64,000 nucleotides of DNA from Leptolyngbya iicbica LK (GTDB taxonomy: Bacteria > Cyanobacteriota > Cyanobacteriia > Phormidesmidales > Phormidesmidaceae). Shown here one piece after another: positions 56,148 to 63,992 of this stretch; the stretch's first letter is position 1; each line of letters starts with the position of its first letter. Both the position numbers and the translations under genes were made by a program. The notes below the pieces were generated by a model. That model did no database searches, was not told the DNA's origin, and saw nothing but the letters and a program-made list of their open reading frames with translations. The stretch lies in NCBI RefSeq assembly GCF_004212215.1, contig NZ_QVFV01000003.1, positions 62,001 through 126,000 on the forward strand, given 5' to 3'.

Positions 56148-57044
56148 ATGGCCGAACGGCACAACGTTACTCCTTTTCACTCGCCTGGCACCCTCCCCTC
56201 ATTGGATACAGTTGCCTTTGAGGCTTCTCCCTCGGGTGAAGTGCTTATTGAGTACGCGGCGGCGGACCTTTCGCAAGCTGGGTATTCAATTCGTCTCAAA
56301 GATCTTCCAGACGGGGAACGTCCTCGGGAGAGACTCTTTGCGCTTGGTCCCAAGTCACTCTCTACTGCTGAACTTCTTGCTGTCGTCCTTGGCCCCGGAC
56401 AAGGCTCTCCAGGACTTTCCTCAGTTGGCCTTGCCCAGCATGTTCTTTCAGTATTACGGGACAGTAATGCCGACGCATTGGTGAAGCTGCAACATATTGA
56501 GTCTGGAGAACTCCTCGATATCCAGGGGATTGGGCCAGCAAAGGCAGCAACGCTCATTGCTGCGCTTGAGCTTGGAAAGCGTGTTTTTCAACGGCGGCCT
56601 TTACCGGGAACGGTACTTGATGATCCTCGGGTGGCGGCAGACGCCCTGGCACCGCAACTTATGTGGGAGACGCAAGAGCATTTTGCCGTGGTGTGTCTCA
56701 ACATTAAGCATCAGCTACTGTCTACGAAGGTGCTCACCAAGGGCACGTCGAGCGAGACACTTGCTCATCCAAAGGATGTGTTTGTTGCTGCACTTCGCGG
56801 GAACGCAGCGCGTATTATCGTGGCCCACAACCATCCTTCGGGATCTCTTTCGCCAAGCAGAGATGACATCACGCTGACGCGGCAGCTTCTTCAGGCCGCA
56901 AACATTATGGGCATTCCACTTCTTGATCACCTCATTCTTGGTGGGGGCGATTTTCGAAGCCTAAGGCAGACCACCATGCTTTGGCAGGAGGAGCCTCAGG
57001 ATGAGGCGATGCAAAAAAGCCCTACAGTTAATCGTGACGAGTAG
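56148..57044 (+). CDS. radC: RadC family JAMM-domain protein
   Basis: 298 residues. An N-terminal helix-hairpin-helix part (LLDIQGIGPAKAATLIAALE) precedes the RadC/JAB1-like domain, with the zinc motif around His227-Asn-His229-Pro-Ser (VAHNHPSGSLSPSRDD, Asp near 240). RadC proteins are common on mobile elements; the original repair role is doubtful and their function remains open. A longer frame of the same region in another frame is a shadow. Confidence 0.92.
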   Translation: MAERHNVTPFHSPGTLPSLDTVAFEASPSGEVLIEYAAADLSQAGYSIRLKDLPDGERPRERLFALGPKSLSTAELLAVVLGPGQGSPGLSSVGLAQHVLSVLRDSNADALVKLQHIESGELLDIQGIGPAKAATLIAALELGKRVFQRRPLPGTVLDDPRVAADALAPQLMWETQEHFAVVCLNIKHQLLSTKVLTKGTSSETLAHPKDVFVAALRGNAARIIVAHNHPSGSLSPSRDDITLTRQLLQAANIMGIPLLDHLILGGGDFRSLRQTTMLWQEEPQDEAMQKSPTVNRDE

Positions 57045-57065
57045 CGTAGTCCCCTACCCTGCTCG

Positions 57066-58121
57066 TTACTTACGCGTGTTGTCTTTCTCGAATGCGGCTG
57101 CCACTGACTCTAACTCCCGCTGCAGTTCCTTTGGCGAAGGAAGACCTTTTGCCGCCACCGCTTCAGGAAGAGAGTCGGTGAGCTGATAGGTGGAGACACC
57201 AATTGGTTGGGAGAATCCTTGGAGGGCATACTGGACGACTGCTTCATTATGAGAGCGGCAAAGGACGATGCCTATTGTGGGTTGGTCATCGGGGTGGCGG
57301 CACCTGTCGTTAATCACATTGATGTAGAAGTTTAATTGGCCTGTGTACTCAGGGCGAAACTCAGTGGTTTTAAGCTCAATCACCACGTAGCATCGCAGGC
57401 GCACATGATAGAAGAGCAGATCGATAAAGAACTCACTATCACCTACCTCAAGTCGGTATTGACGCCCCATAAAGGAGAAGCCAACACCAAGTTCAAGGAG
57501 GAATTTTTGGATGTGGGTGACCAGGGCATCTTCTAGTTCTCGTTCATGCGCTTTCTCTTTGAGTTCGAGAAATTCGAGGTTGTACTCGGATTTTAGGAGC
57601 CCCTGCGCAAGGTCAGATTGGGCGGGGGGAAGCGTTTCTTTGAAGTTGGTGATTGCGCCACCCTGGCGCTCATAGAGGTTACTTTCGATCTGAAAGGCTA
57701 GCACGTTTCTGCTCCAGCCATGCTCGATAGTCTTTTGCATGTACCATTGGCGCTGCTCTGGTGACTTGACCTTATCGATGATGGTGCAGGTGTGTTTCCA
57801 GGGGATTTGTGCATTAAGCTGGTGCACAATTGCAGTTTCCGGAAATTCTCGCGCAAATGCTTGCATATACTTAAGATTTCTCGCTGAGAAGCCTCTTATC
57901 TCTGGAAATTCGAGTTTGAGATCACGGGCTAAACGATCAATGACTTTTGTGCCCCATCCCTCCTCATGCTGCCGCTTGAGGATGTCATTACCTATCTGCC
58001 AGTAGAGCAGGATAAGCTCACGGTTAACCGAGAGCGCCGCTTTGAGTTGAGATTCGCGGATCCGGGATTTGAGATCAGTCAAAAACTGAGCGTAATTGGC
58101 TGGTTGCAGCTGCTCGGCCAA
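57066..58121 (-). CDS. YhcG/DUF1016 PDDEXK-nuclease family protein
   Basis: 351 residues. The N-terminal DUF1016 helical domain (ALSVNRELILLYWQIGNDIL, YMQAFAREFPETAIVHQLNA, PWKHTCTIIDKVKSPEQRQW) is followed by a C-terminal nuclease core (GDSEFFIDLLFYHVRLRCYV, VIELKTTEFRPEYTGQLNFY; the E-D-ExK pattern). Members occur on plasmids and near restriction systems. Start is TTG 58119-58121 with AAGGA six bases upstream. It is convergent with radC. Confidence 0.92.
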   Translation of the reverse strand: MAEQLQPANYAQFLTDLKSRIRESQLKAALSVNRELILLYWQIGNDILKRQHEEGWGTKVIDRLARDLKLEFPEIRGFSARNLKYMQAFAREFPETAIVHQLNAQIPWKHTCTIIDKVKSPEQRQWYMQKTIEHGWSRNVLAFQIESNLYERQGGAITNFKETLPPAQSDLAQGLLKSEYNLEFLELKEKAHERELEDALVTHIQKFLLELGVGFSFMGRQYRLEVGDSEFFIDLLFYHVRLRCYVVIELKTTEFRPEYTGQLNFYINVINDRCRHPDDQPTIGIVLCRSHNEAVVQYALQGFSQPIGVSTYQLTDSLPEAVAAKGLPSPKELQRELESVAAAFEKDNTRK

Positions 58122-58223
58122 GGGCGGTCCTTAGAGAAAAAAAGTCTTAGGTAAGAAAGAGCGGTAGCAGCTAAGGGGCTGAAATTCAACAGGTTGCGCG
58201 GCACCGGGCGGCTCTCAACTTCC

Positions 58224-59192
58224 CTACGCCCCGATTTCTTCGAGTAATGACTCCATAAGTGATTGAATTTTTGAAAGTTTCTTTGTCTGCTGGGCGTTTA
58301 GCTCGGTTTTTTTCTGGGCTTTCTTTAAGCGTTTGAACGCCTCCCCTACCCCGTGAATGGGTGAAGTCTCTGAGGTGTGTTGAGGTGTTTTACGCGCGGT
58401 GCTTTCTTGTACCCGTTCTTGCACAAGCCGCAGCGAGAGCTTATCGGTCAATGTCTCTTTGAGGAGTCTCTTTCTGGTGACCTCATCTTTTATTTTCCCA
58501 AGCGCTAACGCTGCATGAAACGAGAGCTTTCCTTCCATGTGGGCAGTCTTTAACTCCTGAGGGAGCTTTAGGGCTTTTAAGTATTTCGCGCGAAAGGTTT
58601 CTACGGCGATGCCGAAGTGGTCGAGAATCGCTTCGATTTTATGGAATTCGTCACTGGGGGAAGCGCTTCCCCCGCTTCGTTTTCGGTGGTGCCCTTCAGA
58701 TTGAATGAGCCAGATCGCCTTCTCCTGGGGAATGTGGTGCTCTAGTTCAATGAGTTCAAGGATGCCTTCAATTTCTTCTAACTTACTTAGGTCTTCGCGG
58801 AGGAGATTTTCTGCCAGGGCAAAGCGGAGCGCTTCTTCATCGGTGTAGTCATCGATTAAGCAGCGTACTTCAGTGAGTCCTGCTATGGAGGCGGCGCGGT
58901 AGCGGCGCTCACCAGCGATAAGCTCATACGTGTCTTCTCCTAAAGGCCGGACATTAATAGCGCCCTTAAAGCCTTGCACCTTAAAGGAGTCGGCCAATTC
59001 TTGTAACTTTCCTTGGTCAAAGAAGCGGCGCGGTTGGTGGCGTGTCTTAATGTGCTGCAGCGGTATCCATTTGGCGTCACCACTGCCCTGCCCTTCTTGT
59101 GGCTCGTTTTCTGCGTCGATCGCAGGCGCACTAAGCAGGAGATCAAAGGCACCTCTATCTTTAGGCTGAGGTTTTGCGTTTCGTGCTCCCAT
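58224..59192 (-). CDS. parB: ParB-like partition protein
   Basis: 322 residues. ParB N-terminal nuclease-like box (QGFKGAINVRPLGEDTYELI, then AGERRYRAASIAGLTEVRCL), followed by the helix-turn-helix core (ALAENLLREDLSKLEEIEGI) and a basic, Lys-rich C-terminal dimerisation tail. In ParABS systems it binds parS centromere sites and stimulates ParA. Its start overlaps the parA stop by one base (TAATG). The 20-bp palindromes upstream of parA are the likely binding sites. Confidence 0.9.
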   Translation of the reverse strand: MGARNAKPQPKDRGAFDLLLSAPAIDAENEPQEGQGSGDAKWIPLQHIKTRHQPRRFFDQGKLQELADSFKVQGFKGAINVRPLGEDTYELIAGERRYRAASIAGLTEVRCLIDDYTDEEALRFALAENLLREDLSKLEEIEGILELIELEHHIPQEKAIWLIQSEGHHRKRSGGSASPSDEFHKIEAILDHFGIAVETFRAKYLKALKLPQELKTAHMEGKLSFHAALALGKIKDEVTRKRLLKETLTDKLSLRLVQERVQESTARKTPQHTSETSPIHGVGEAFKRLKKAQKKTELNAQQTKKLSKIQSLMESLLEEIGA

Positions 59193-59941
59193 TACATTCG
59201 CTCCAGATTAGTCGCAAGCTGCCGTAGGTTCTCCACTGCAGGGTGCTTCTGATAGAAGATGCCAAGTGGTTGCCGTGCACGCCAGGCATTATCGAAGTCA
59301 GTGGCATTGGGGATTGCGGGGTGAACGGTGTAGCTTCCAAAGAGCTTTTTGATTTCGTCTAGCGTGAGGCGATCGTGGACACGCCGTGCGTCATACATCA
59401 TTGGCACCGCACCTGCGATCCGGAGTCTGGGGTTTGCCCGTTGGAGCACTACGCTGATGGTTTCTCGTAAGTCGTCAGCCCCCTCTAATCCTTTCTCATT
59501 GGTCTTAATCGGAATAAGCACGTGGTTTGCAGCGATGAGGCTCATGAGACTTAGGAGCCCTAGATTTGGTGGGCAGTCGATCAAGATAAAGTCATACGAG
59601 TTTCGCAGCGTCGTGAGCGCATCGCGGAGGCGGTATTCACGTCCTTCAACCGCAGCAAGTTTGCCGTCAATGGTGACTAAGTTTCGGTTTGCAGGAGCCA
59701 GCGCCAGTTTGTGGATATCGGTATGAATTGGGAGGTCATCACCGAAGGCGATCGCATCAAAAGTAGTTTTATCAAGCTGTTTTGGATCTATGTCGAAGTA
59801 CTTTGTAAGCGAGGCCTGCGAATCCATATCGACTAGGAGCACACGGTGCCCTTTTTCAGCGAGGTGATAGCCCGTATTGACGACAAGAGTCGTTTTGCCA
59901 ACACCGCCTGACTGATTCACAAAGGCAATGATGCGTGACAT
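59192..59941 (-). CDS. parA: ParA-family partition ATPase
   Basis: 249 residues, MinD/ParA superfamily. The deviant Walker A loop is NQSGGVGKTTL: the signature lysine usually found before the Gly-Gly is replaced by Ser, while the catalytic-loop Lys is kept. Walker A', DSQASLTKYFD and LIDCPPNLGLLSLM are present. ATG 59939-59941 begins MSRIIAFVNQ; an upstream frame adds seven residues. Together with parB and the palindromes it forms a plasmid segregation system. Confidence 0.93.
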   Translation of the reverse strand: MSRIIAFVNQSGGVGKTTLVVNTGYHLAEKGHRVLLVDMDSQASLTKYFDIDPKQLDKTTFDAIAFGDDLPIHTDIHKLALAPANRNLVTIDGKLAAVEGREYRLRDALTTLRNSYDFILIDCPPNLGLLSLMSLIAANHVLIPIKTNEKGLEGADDLRETISVVLQRANPRLRIAGAVPMMYDARRVHDRLTLDEIKKLFGSYTVHPAIPNATDFDNAWRARQPLGIFYQKHPAVENLRQLATNLERM

Positions 59942-59970
59942 GGGCATTAGATATTTAGGCACTTTGTTGC

Positions 59971-61066
59971 TGGTGTCAGCGCTGACACCAGCTTTTTCGA
60001 GACTACTCTTTTAGTCGAAAAGGAAGAAGTTTCATCAATAACTTTGCTCCCTTTGGGTCGAGAGTACCCTGTGTTTTTCTTTTCTGCCACTGGAATCAAC
60101 GGTTAATTTCTTTCGCACTTCTTTTCTTTGTAATCAACGAAGAAACTGGTGCGTGGTGTCAGCGCTGACACCACTTTTATTTGGCTCATTCTTTCTGACT
60201 AGAGGCGCGTAAAGTTTCTCGATTGAATTTTTGCTGAGGAATTCATCCGTTGATAAGAGGGGCTTTGGGGAGTTCGTACTATTACCCGCAAATCACCTTC
60301 TCTTGTGTCTACTAAGTGAGCCTCTTATTGAGGGATTGATGATGAGTCACACTGCCAAAAAGAGTGTGGTGTAAGCGCTGACACCACATGAAATGACACG
60401 CTTTCATTTGCTTTAAGATGAGTGAATATCTTCGTACTATTACCCGCATTCTGAAGTCTGATTTAGGTTGAAACTCGACAAGTTGTGGTTAGAAGGTGAC
60501 CTGGTTTTACAGCTCTTGGTGTAAGCGCTGACACCACGTAAAAAACATTACTGACTCCCTGCTACGAAGTGCCCTTTTGCGAATAGAAAAGACTCTCACT
60601 AACGACTTCTGTGTGACAGCAAGCTCTTCTTTTCACTTCGTACTATCACCCGCAGAGCGGCGGGATTCCCTTTGAGAATAAGGAGACTTGATGGGTGATT
60701 TTTTGGGCAGGAGCCACTCTAAATCAATAGTGGTGTCAGCGCTGACACCACTAAACGGCAAACACCACTTCTTCACGTATTGCGATCTATTTTGTCTTTT
60801 CCTCGGGTGTGTTGTGAGCTTGCGGAAATAATCGAGGGGGAGGGGAAAAGGAAGTTAAATGAAGGATTCATCGAGTGACTTATGTAGTCCCTAGTTGGTT
60901 GGTGTCAGCGCTGACACCAGGACAAAACGTTTACTCGATTGCGCCATTCATTCTTTGTACTATCACCCGCAGCGCGGCACTATTTCCTGAGATGGAGAGT
61001 GTTTTCTGTAATGCCTGGGCCGAGGATTCTGTAGCGAAAAATTAAGTGGTGTCAGCGCTGACACCA
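59971..61066. repeat. seven copies of a 20-bp palindrome, likely parS/centromere
   Basis: TGGTGTCAGCGCTGACACCA, a perfect palindrome, occurs at 59971, 60154, 60731, 60900 and 61047; two copies with one change (TGGTGTAAGCGCTGACACCA) start at 60367 and 60517. Spacing is irregular (147-214 bases), which rules out CRISPR. The array lies between parA and the initiator gene, the usual place for ParB-binding sites. Confidence 0.85.
60277..60971 (+). repeat. four iterons upstream of rep
   Basis: TACTATTACCCGCA at 60277-60290 and 60435-60448, TACTATCACCCGCA at 60641-60654 and 60958-60971, all in the same orientation and alternating with the 20-bp palindromes. They match the iterons downstream of the initiator gene and are likely bound by it, for control of its own expression or for replication. 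Confidence 0.82.
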
Positions 61067-61139
61067 CTTCAATCAAGAGTTGTCTACCCGGAGAACTAAT
61101 TCTTGAGGAAAGCGTTGAGGTAGGCTATTTGATTGGCCT

Positions 61140-62183
61140 ATGAGCATACGAACCCCGCCTCCTAATGACGCGCAGCTTGACCTCTTCTCAGCGGTCTTCA
61201 CTGACATCTCTACCCGTGATGCGCAAGACACTATGGAGGTGCCTTTTCTTAGTCTCTCAAAGAAGCCACGCCTTACCCCAATACTCTATAAGTCAGAGGC
61301 AGCAGAGATTACCGTCACTGGTGGAGCGCCGTATGGAATAGCCACTATCTGGGATTGGGATCTGATGATGTGGCTTTTATCCCAAGTCAGAGAAGCCTTA
61401 GACCGGGGGGATGATGCCTCACGCAAGATTCGTTTTCACCCTCATGCGTTCCTTAAGGCGGCCCGTCGGGGGCTCGGAGGGGTTCAGTATAAGCGCCTTG
61501 ATGAGGCGATTAAACGGCTAAAGAACACGACAGTGGTGACCTCGATTCGGGCGAAGAAGGGGAAGACGGTCATGTTTAGCTGGCTTGAGTACGGTGAGCT
61601 TGAGCGGGATGAGAAGGGGAGGATTCAGTACGCCACCGTGGTGATACCAGAGTGGCTCTTTGATGCGGTCAGTGACAATCGGTTTGTATTGTCGATGCAC
61701 CGAGATTATTTCCTGCTTACTGGTGGCATTGAGCGGTGGCTCTACCGGTTTGTGCGAAAGCAAGCAGGGAGTAATCGAAGCGGGTGGGGGTGGTATTTTC
61801 GGACGCTCTATGAGCGATCGGGGAGCACCCAACGATTTTCTGATTTTGCGATCGCGCTTCGAGGTATTGCTGAGAAAAAACGGCTTTTAGAGTACGAACT
61901 GACTATTCAGCAGAAGTCAGGGAAAGAGTTTCTCCATGCCAAGCGGATGATGGGGCAGGGGAAACCGAACGTTGAAGTGATGCCAGAGGAGACGCGATCG
62001 CAGTTTCTCCATCTACGCACTACGACCTACGAAAAAGCAAAGCAGGTTGCTTCTGGTTTTGACATCTATGCCCTTGAGGCTGATTGGCGGGAGGCCACAA
62101 GAAAGAATGGGGTGACGCTTAAAGATCCCGATAGTGCCTTTCTTGCGTGGTGCCGGAAGGTCAAGCAGCGGCAGGTGGCCTAG
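61140..62183 (+). CDS. repA: replication initiator protein A (RPA family)
   Basis: 347 residues matching the plasmid initiator family RPA (Pfam PF10134). The signature start is visible: QLDLFSAVFTDIS, STRDAQDTMEVPFLSLSKKP, then ITVTGGAPYGIATIWDWDLM and the winged-helix part FHPHAFLKAARRGLGGVQYK, RLDEAIKRLKNTTVVTSIRA. C-terminal half: LSMHRDYFLLTGGIERWLYR. RPA plasmids are best known from Alphaproteobacteria; here flanked on both sides by iterons. It follows the palindrome array directly. Confidence 0.9.
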   Translation: MSIRTPPPNDAQLDLFSAVFTDISTRDAQDTMEVPFLSLSKKPRLTPILYKSEAAEITVTGGAPYGIATIWDWDLMMWLLSQVREALDRGDDASRKIRFHPHAFLKAARRGLGGVQYKRLDEAIKRLKNTTVVTSIRAKKGKTVMFSWLEYGELERDEKGRIQYATVVIPEWLFDAVSDNRFVLSMHRDYFLLTGGIERWLYRFVRKQAGSNRSGWGWYFRTLYERSGSTQRFSDFAIALRGIAEKKRLLEYELTIQQKSGKEFLHAKRMMGQGKPNVEVMPEETRSQFLHLRTTTYEKAKQVASGFDIYALEADWREATRKNGVTLKDPDSAFLAWCRKVKQRQVA

Positions 62184-62187
62184 GGCC

Positions 62188-62396
62188 TGTGGATAACTCG
62201 AAATCACGCACGTACTATTACCCGCATCTTCTTCGGTCTATTACCCGCAGCAGTTTGTACTATTACCCGCAGGTGGTTTGGTCTATCACCCGCAGAGAGG
62301 GTCTTATTCGGTAGCAGTTTTAGGGGGTTAGCGGTCCTAAACTCTCTCTTAAACCTTATTAAACGATCTTCTTAACGGGGCGGCCCTTGTGGATAA
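62188..62396. other. oriV: replication origin with two DnaA boxes and iterons
   Basis: Perfect DnaA boxes (TGTGGATAA, i.e. TTATCCACA on the other strand) at 62188-62196 and 62388-62396, exactly 200 bases apart. Between them lie four iterons (62213-62226, 62237-62249, 62258-62271, 62282-62294) and an A/T-rich stretch (CTCTCTTAAACCTTATTAAA at about 62344). This is a complete iteron-type origin immediately downstream of the initiator gene. Confidence 0.85.
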
Positions 62397-62685
62397 CTCC
62401 GGAGGGAAGTGGCCCTATGAATCAACGGATCTTTTTTGAGTTTTTGAGAAGTAAGAGGGAGATTTAGATTACCGATGGAGGAGGTGATTGCGTGGGAAGA
62501 GGGCGGAAGGGCTCATTTCGCCTTAGATTGAATGTTCTTTGGCGGTTAGCACAGAGGGGTAGGGGAAGCCACTTTTTTGCCATAGCGGCCATTCTGGGGC
62601 TTCTGATGCGATTCTTAGCAGTTGTGGGGGGAGCGTGTCTCAAGGGGAGTGGCTGGAATTGCTCGGTATTGGTTCGCAATATTTG

Positions 62686-62840
62686 TACTATTACCCGCAC
62701 GCGATTTGGTCTATTACCCGCAGGCGGAAAGGGCCTAAACCCTCAAAAATTCTTATGTTTAGCTATTGACTTTGGAGAGAGTAACTCTGGAATCACTCAG
62801 GCCACGGTTTTCTATGCTCTCATTTGGTCTATTACCCGCA
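62686..62840 (+). repeat. three further iterons
   Basis: TACTATTACCCGCA at 62686-62699, TCTATTACCCGCA at 62710-62722 and 62828-62840, same orientation as those in the origin. They may bind more initiator for copy-number control by handcuffing. No gene was recognised between 62184 and 62875. Confidence 0.75.
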
Positions 62841-62875
62841 ATTGGTGGGGAGGCATCCTCGCAAGACAGGCAGCG

Positions 62876-63154
62876 CTATGAGTCTTTTAGGTGGTGCTTT
62901 TTGTAGGACTCTAAGACTTCGTGCATAAGCGTCTGCGTGGGGACCTTTAGCTTTTGCGCACGCTGCTCAAACCACTGGTAGAGGTCAGGATCAAACGTCA
63001 TCGATTTAAGTTCTTTCGCTCTTCGCTTCGGGGTGATGACATCAGCATCTGCCCAGAAGGCTCGATCTGTACGCGGCGCATCGTCGTCGTACTGAATGTC
63101 TTCATCAGACATCGCTCTAAGACTCTTCAGTCGCTTTTGAGGTTCTTTCGCCAT
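62876..63154 (-). CDS. CopG/BrnA-like antitoxin
   Basis: 92 residues. The C-terminal part (ELKSMTFDPDLYQWFEQRAQ then KLKVPTQTLMHEVLESYKKH) is a CopG/BrnA-type ribbon-helix-helix. BrnA antitoxins usually follow a BrnT toxin; here a ParE/RelE-type toxin gene precedes it and overlaps by 28 bases, so it may be an exchanged or second antitoxin. Confidence 0.7.
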   Translation of the reverse strand: MAKEPQKRLKSLRAMSDEDIQYDDDAPRTDRAFWADADVITPKRRAKELKSMTFDPDLYQWFEQRAQKLKVPTQTLMHEVLESYKKHHLKDS

Positions 63155-63432
63155 GATGAAGGGTGTCGATGAAGGTGCATGACTGAAACAACGAGAATCG
63201 TTTCATCTTCGAGGATGGTGTAGATGATGCCGTAGGGAAACCTCCTTAGTCGGCAGCGGCGAATCTCATCTTCTAGTACTTTCCACGCTCTTGGATTAGC
63301 GAGGATCCGCTGAACGGTTTCATCTACTTCATCAAGAAATTCAACACCAAGTTCAGGTCGGTTTGACTCGTAGAACTGCGATGCCTCCTCAACCTCAAGG
63401 AGCGCGGGGGTAAGAAAGCGGTATTTCTTCAC
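63127..63432 (-). CDS. RelE/ParE-family toxin
   Basis: 101 residues, complete RelE/ParE fold: KYRFLTPALLEVEEASQFYE, FLDEVDETVQRILANPRAWK, then RCRLRRFPYGIIYTILEDET and ILVVSVMHLHRHPSSWRKNL. The C-terminal HxHR region is intact, unlike the broken homologue at 44105-44336. Its start overlaps the antitoxin stop by four bases (ATGA at 63429-63432). Confidence 0.88.
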   Translation of the reverse strand: MKKYRFLTPALLEVEEASQFYESNRPELGVEFLDEVDETVQRILANPRAWKVLEDEIRRCRLRRFPYGIIYTILEDETILVVSVMHLHRHPSSWRKNLKSD

Positions 63433-63656
63433 TGAGAGAGCTTTTCCCTAAGCTCAGTCAGTGCGATTTCGCCGTCAACCGCGTCGATGTCTCCAGCGTG
63501 GAAGGCTTTTAATCGGTCTTTTGATTCTTCCAGCCAGGCGCGATCAATTTCCTCCTGTGCCGCCGGGTCAAGGCTTTCAAGAAGGGCATCAATGAGCTGG
63601 GCTCTCTCAAACGGTGAGAGCTTTAGGGCTTCTTCTTTGAGGAGAATGCTATCCAT
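63429..63656 (-). CDS. addiction-module antitoxin (PF09720-like)
   Basis: 75 residues of the small Unstab_antitox type: ALKLSPFERAQLIDALLESL, PAAQEEIDRAWLEESKDRLK and GEIALTELREKLSQ. Typical partner of the RelE-like toxin encoded next. Stop and toxin start overlap (ATGA). Confidence 0.85.
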   Translation of the reverse strand: MDSILLKEEALKLSPFERAQLIDALLESLDPAAQEEIDRAWLEESKDRLKAFHAGDIDAVDGEIALTELREKLSQ

Positions 63657-63689
63657 ACCGCTATGGTACTCCGTACCTTGATAGTGAAG

Positions 63690-63992
63690 CTACTCTTTTG
63701 ACCTTCTCAGAATGCTTGGTCTCTCAGAGGCTGGAAGTCTTATCTGCGGAGATGAGCATTGATTCCTGGCAGTTACGTACTGTTCCTTGGATGGGGTAAG
63801 GAGTGTGACGCGAGGAAGTCCTGCCCGTTTTCTACGTCTATTTACCTGGCACAGAAGCTTTCGTTTTTGCGCCACCACCCCAGGGAAGTTGTAGAAGGGG
63901 AGGGTCTGAATCCGTCGTTCAACTTCTTCATGGGGACGTAGCTCTTTGCGTCTTATCAGTCGTTTTACACGACGCCAGACTCGGCGAGTCAC
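63690..63992 (-). CDS. hypothetical protein near the window edge
   Basis: A 100-codon frame starting GTG 63990-63992, very basic (VWRRVKRLIRRKELRPHEEV). An overlapping frame on the plus strand (63759-63941) is equally possible. Neither is recognised and neither has a clear ribosome site; it could be non-coding. Confidence 0.25.
   Translation of the reverse strand: MTRRVWRRVKRLIRRKELRPHEEVERRIQTLPFYNFPGVVAQKRKLLCQVNRRRKRAGLPRVTLLTPSKEQYVTARNQCSSPQIRLPASERPSILRRSKE

Noticed and set aside
59971-61066. Repeat array looks like CRISPR at first glance
   Set aside because: The units are perfect 20-bp palindromes with irregular spacing of 147-214 bases, and another repeat type lies between them; no cas gene is near.
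62464-62881. Open frames on both strands (62464-62700 minus, 62492-62881 plus) between the origin and the antitoxin gene
   Set aside because: They run through iterons and low-information sequence with no family likeness.
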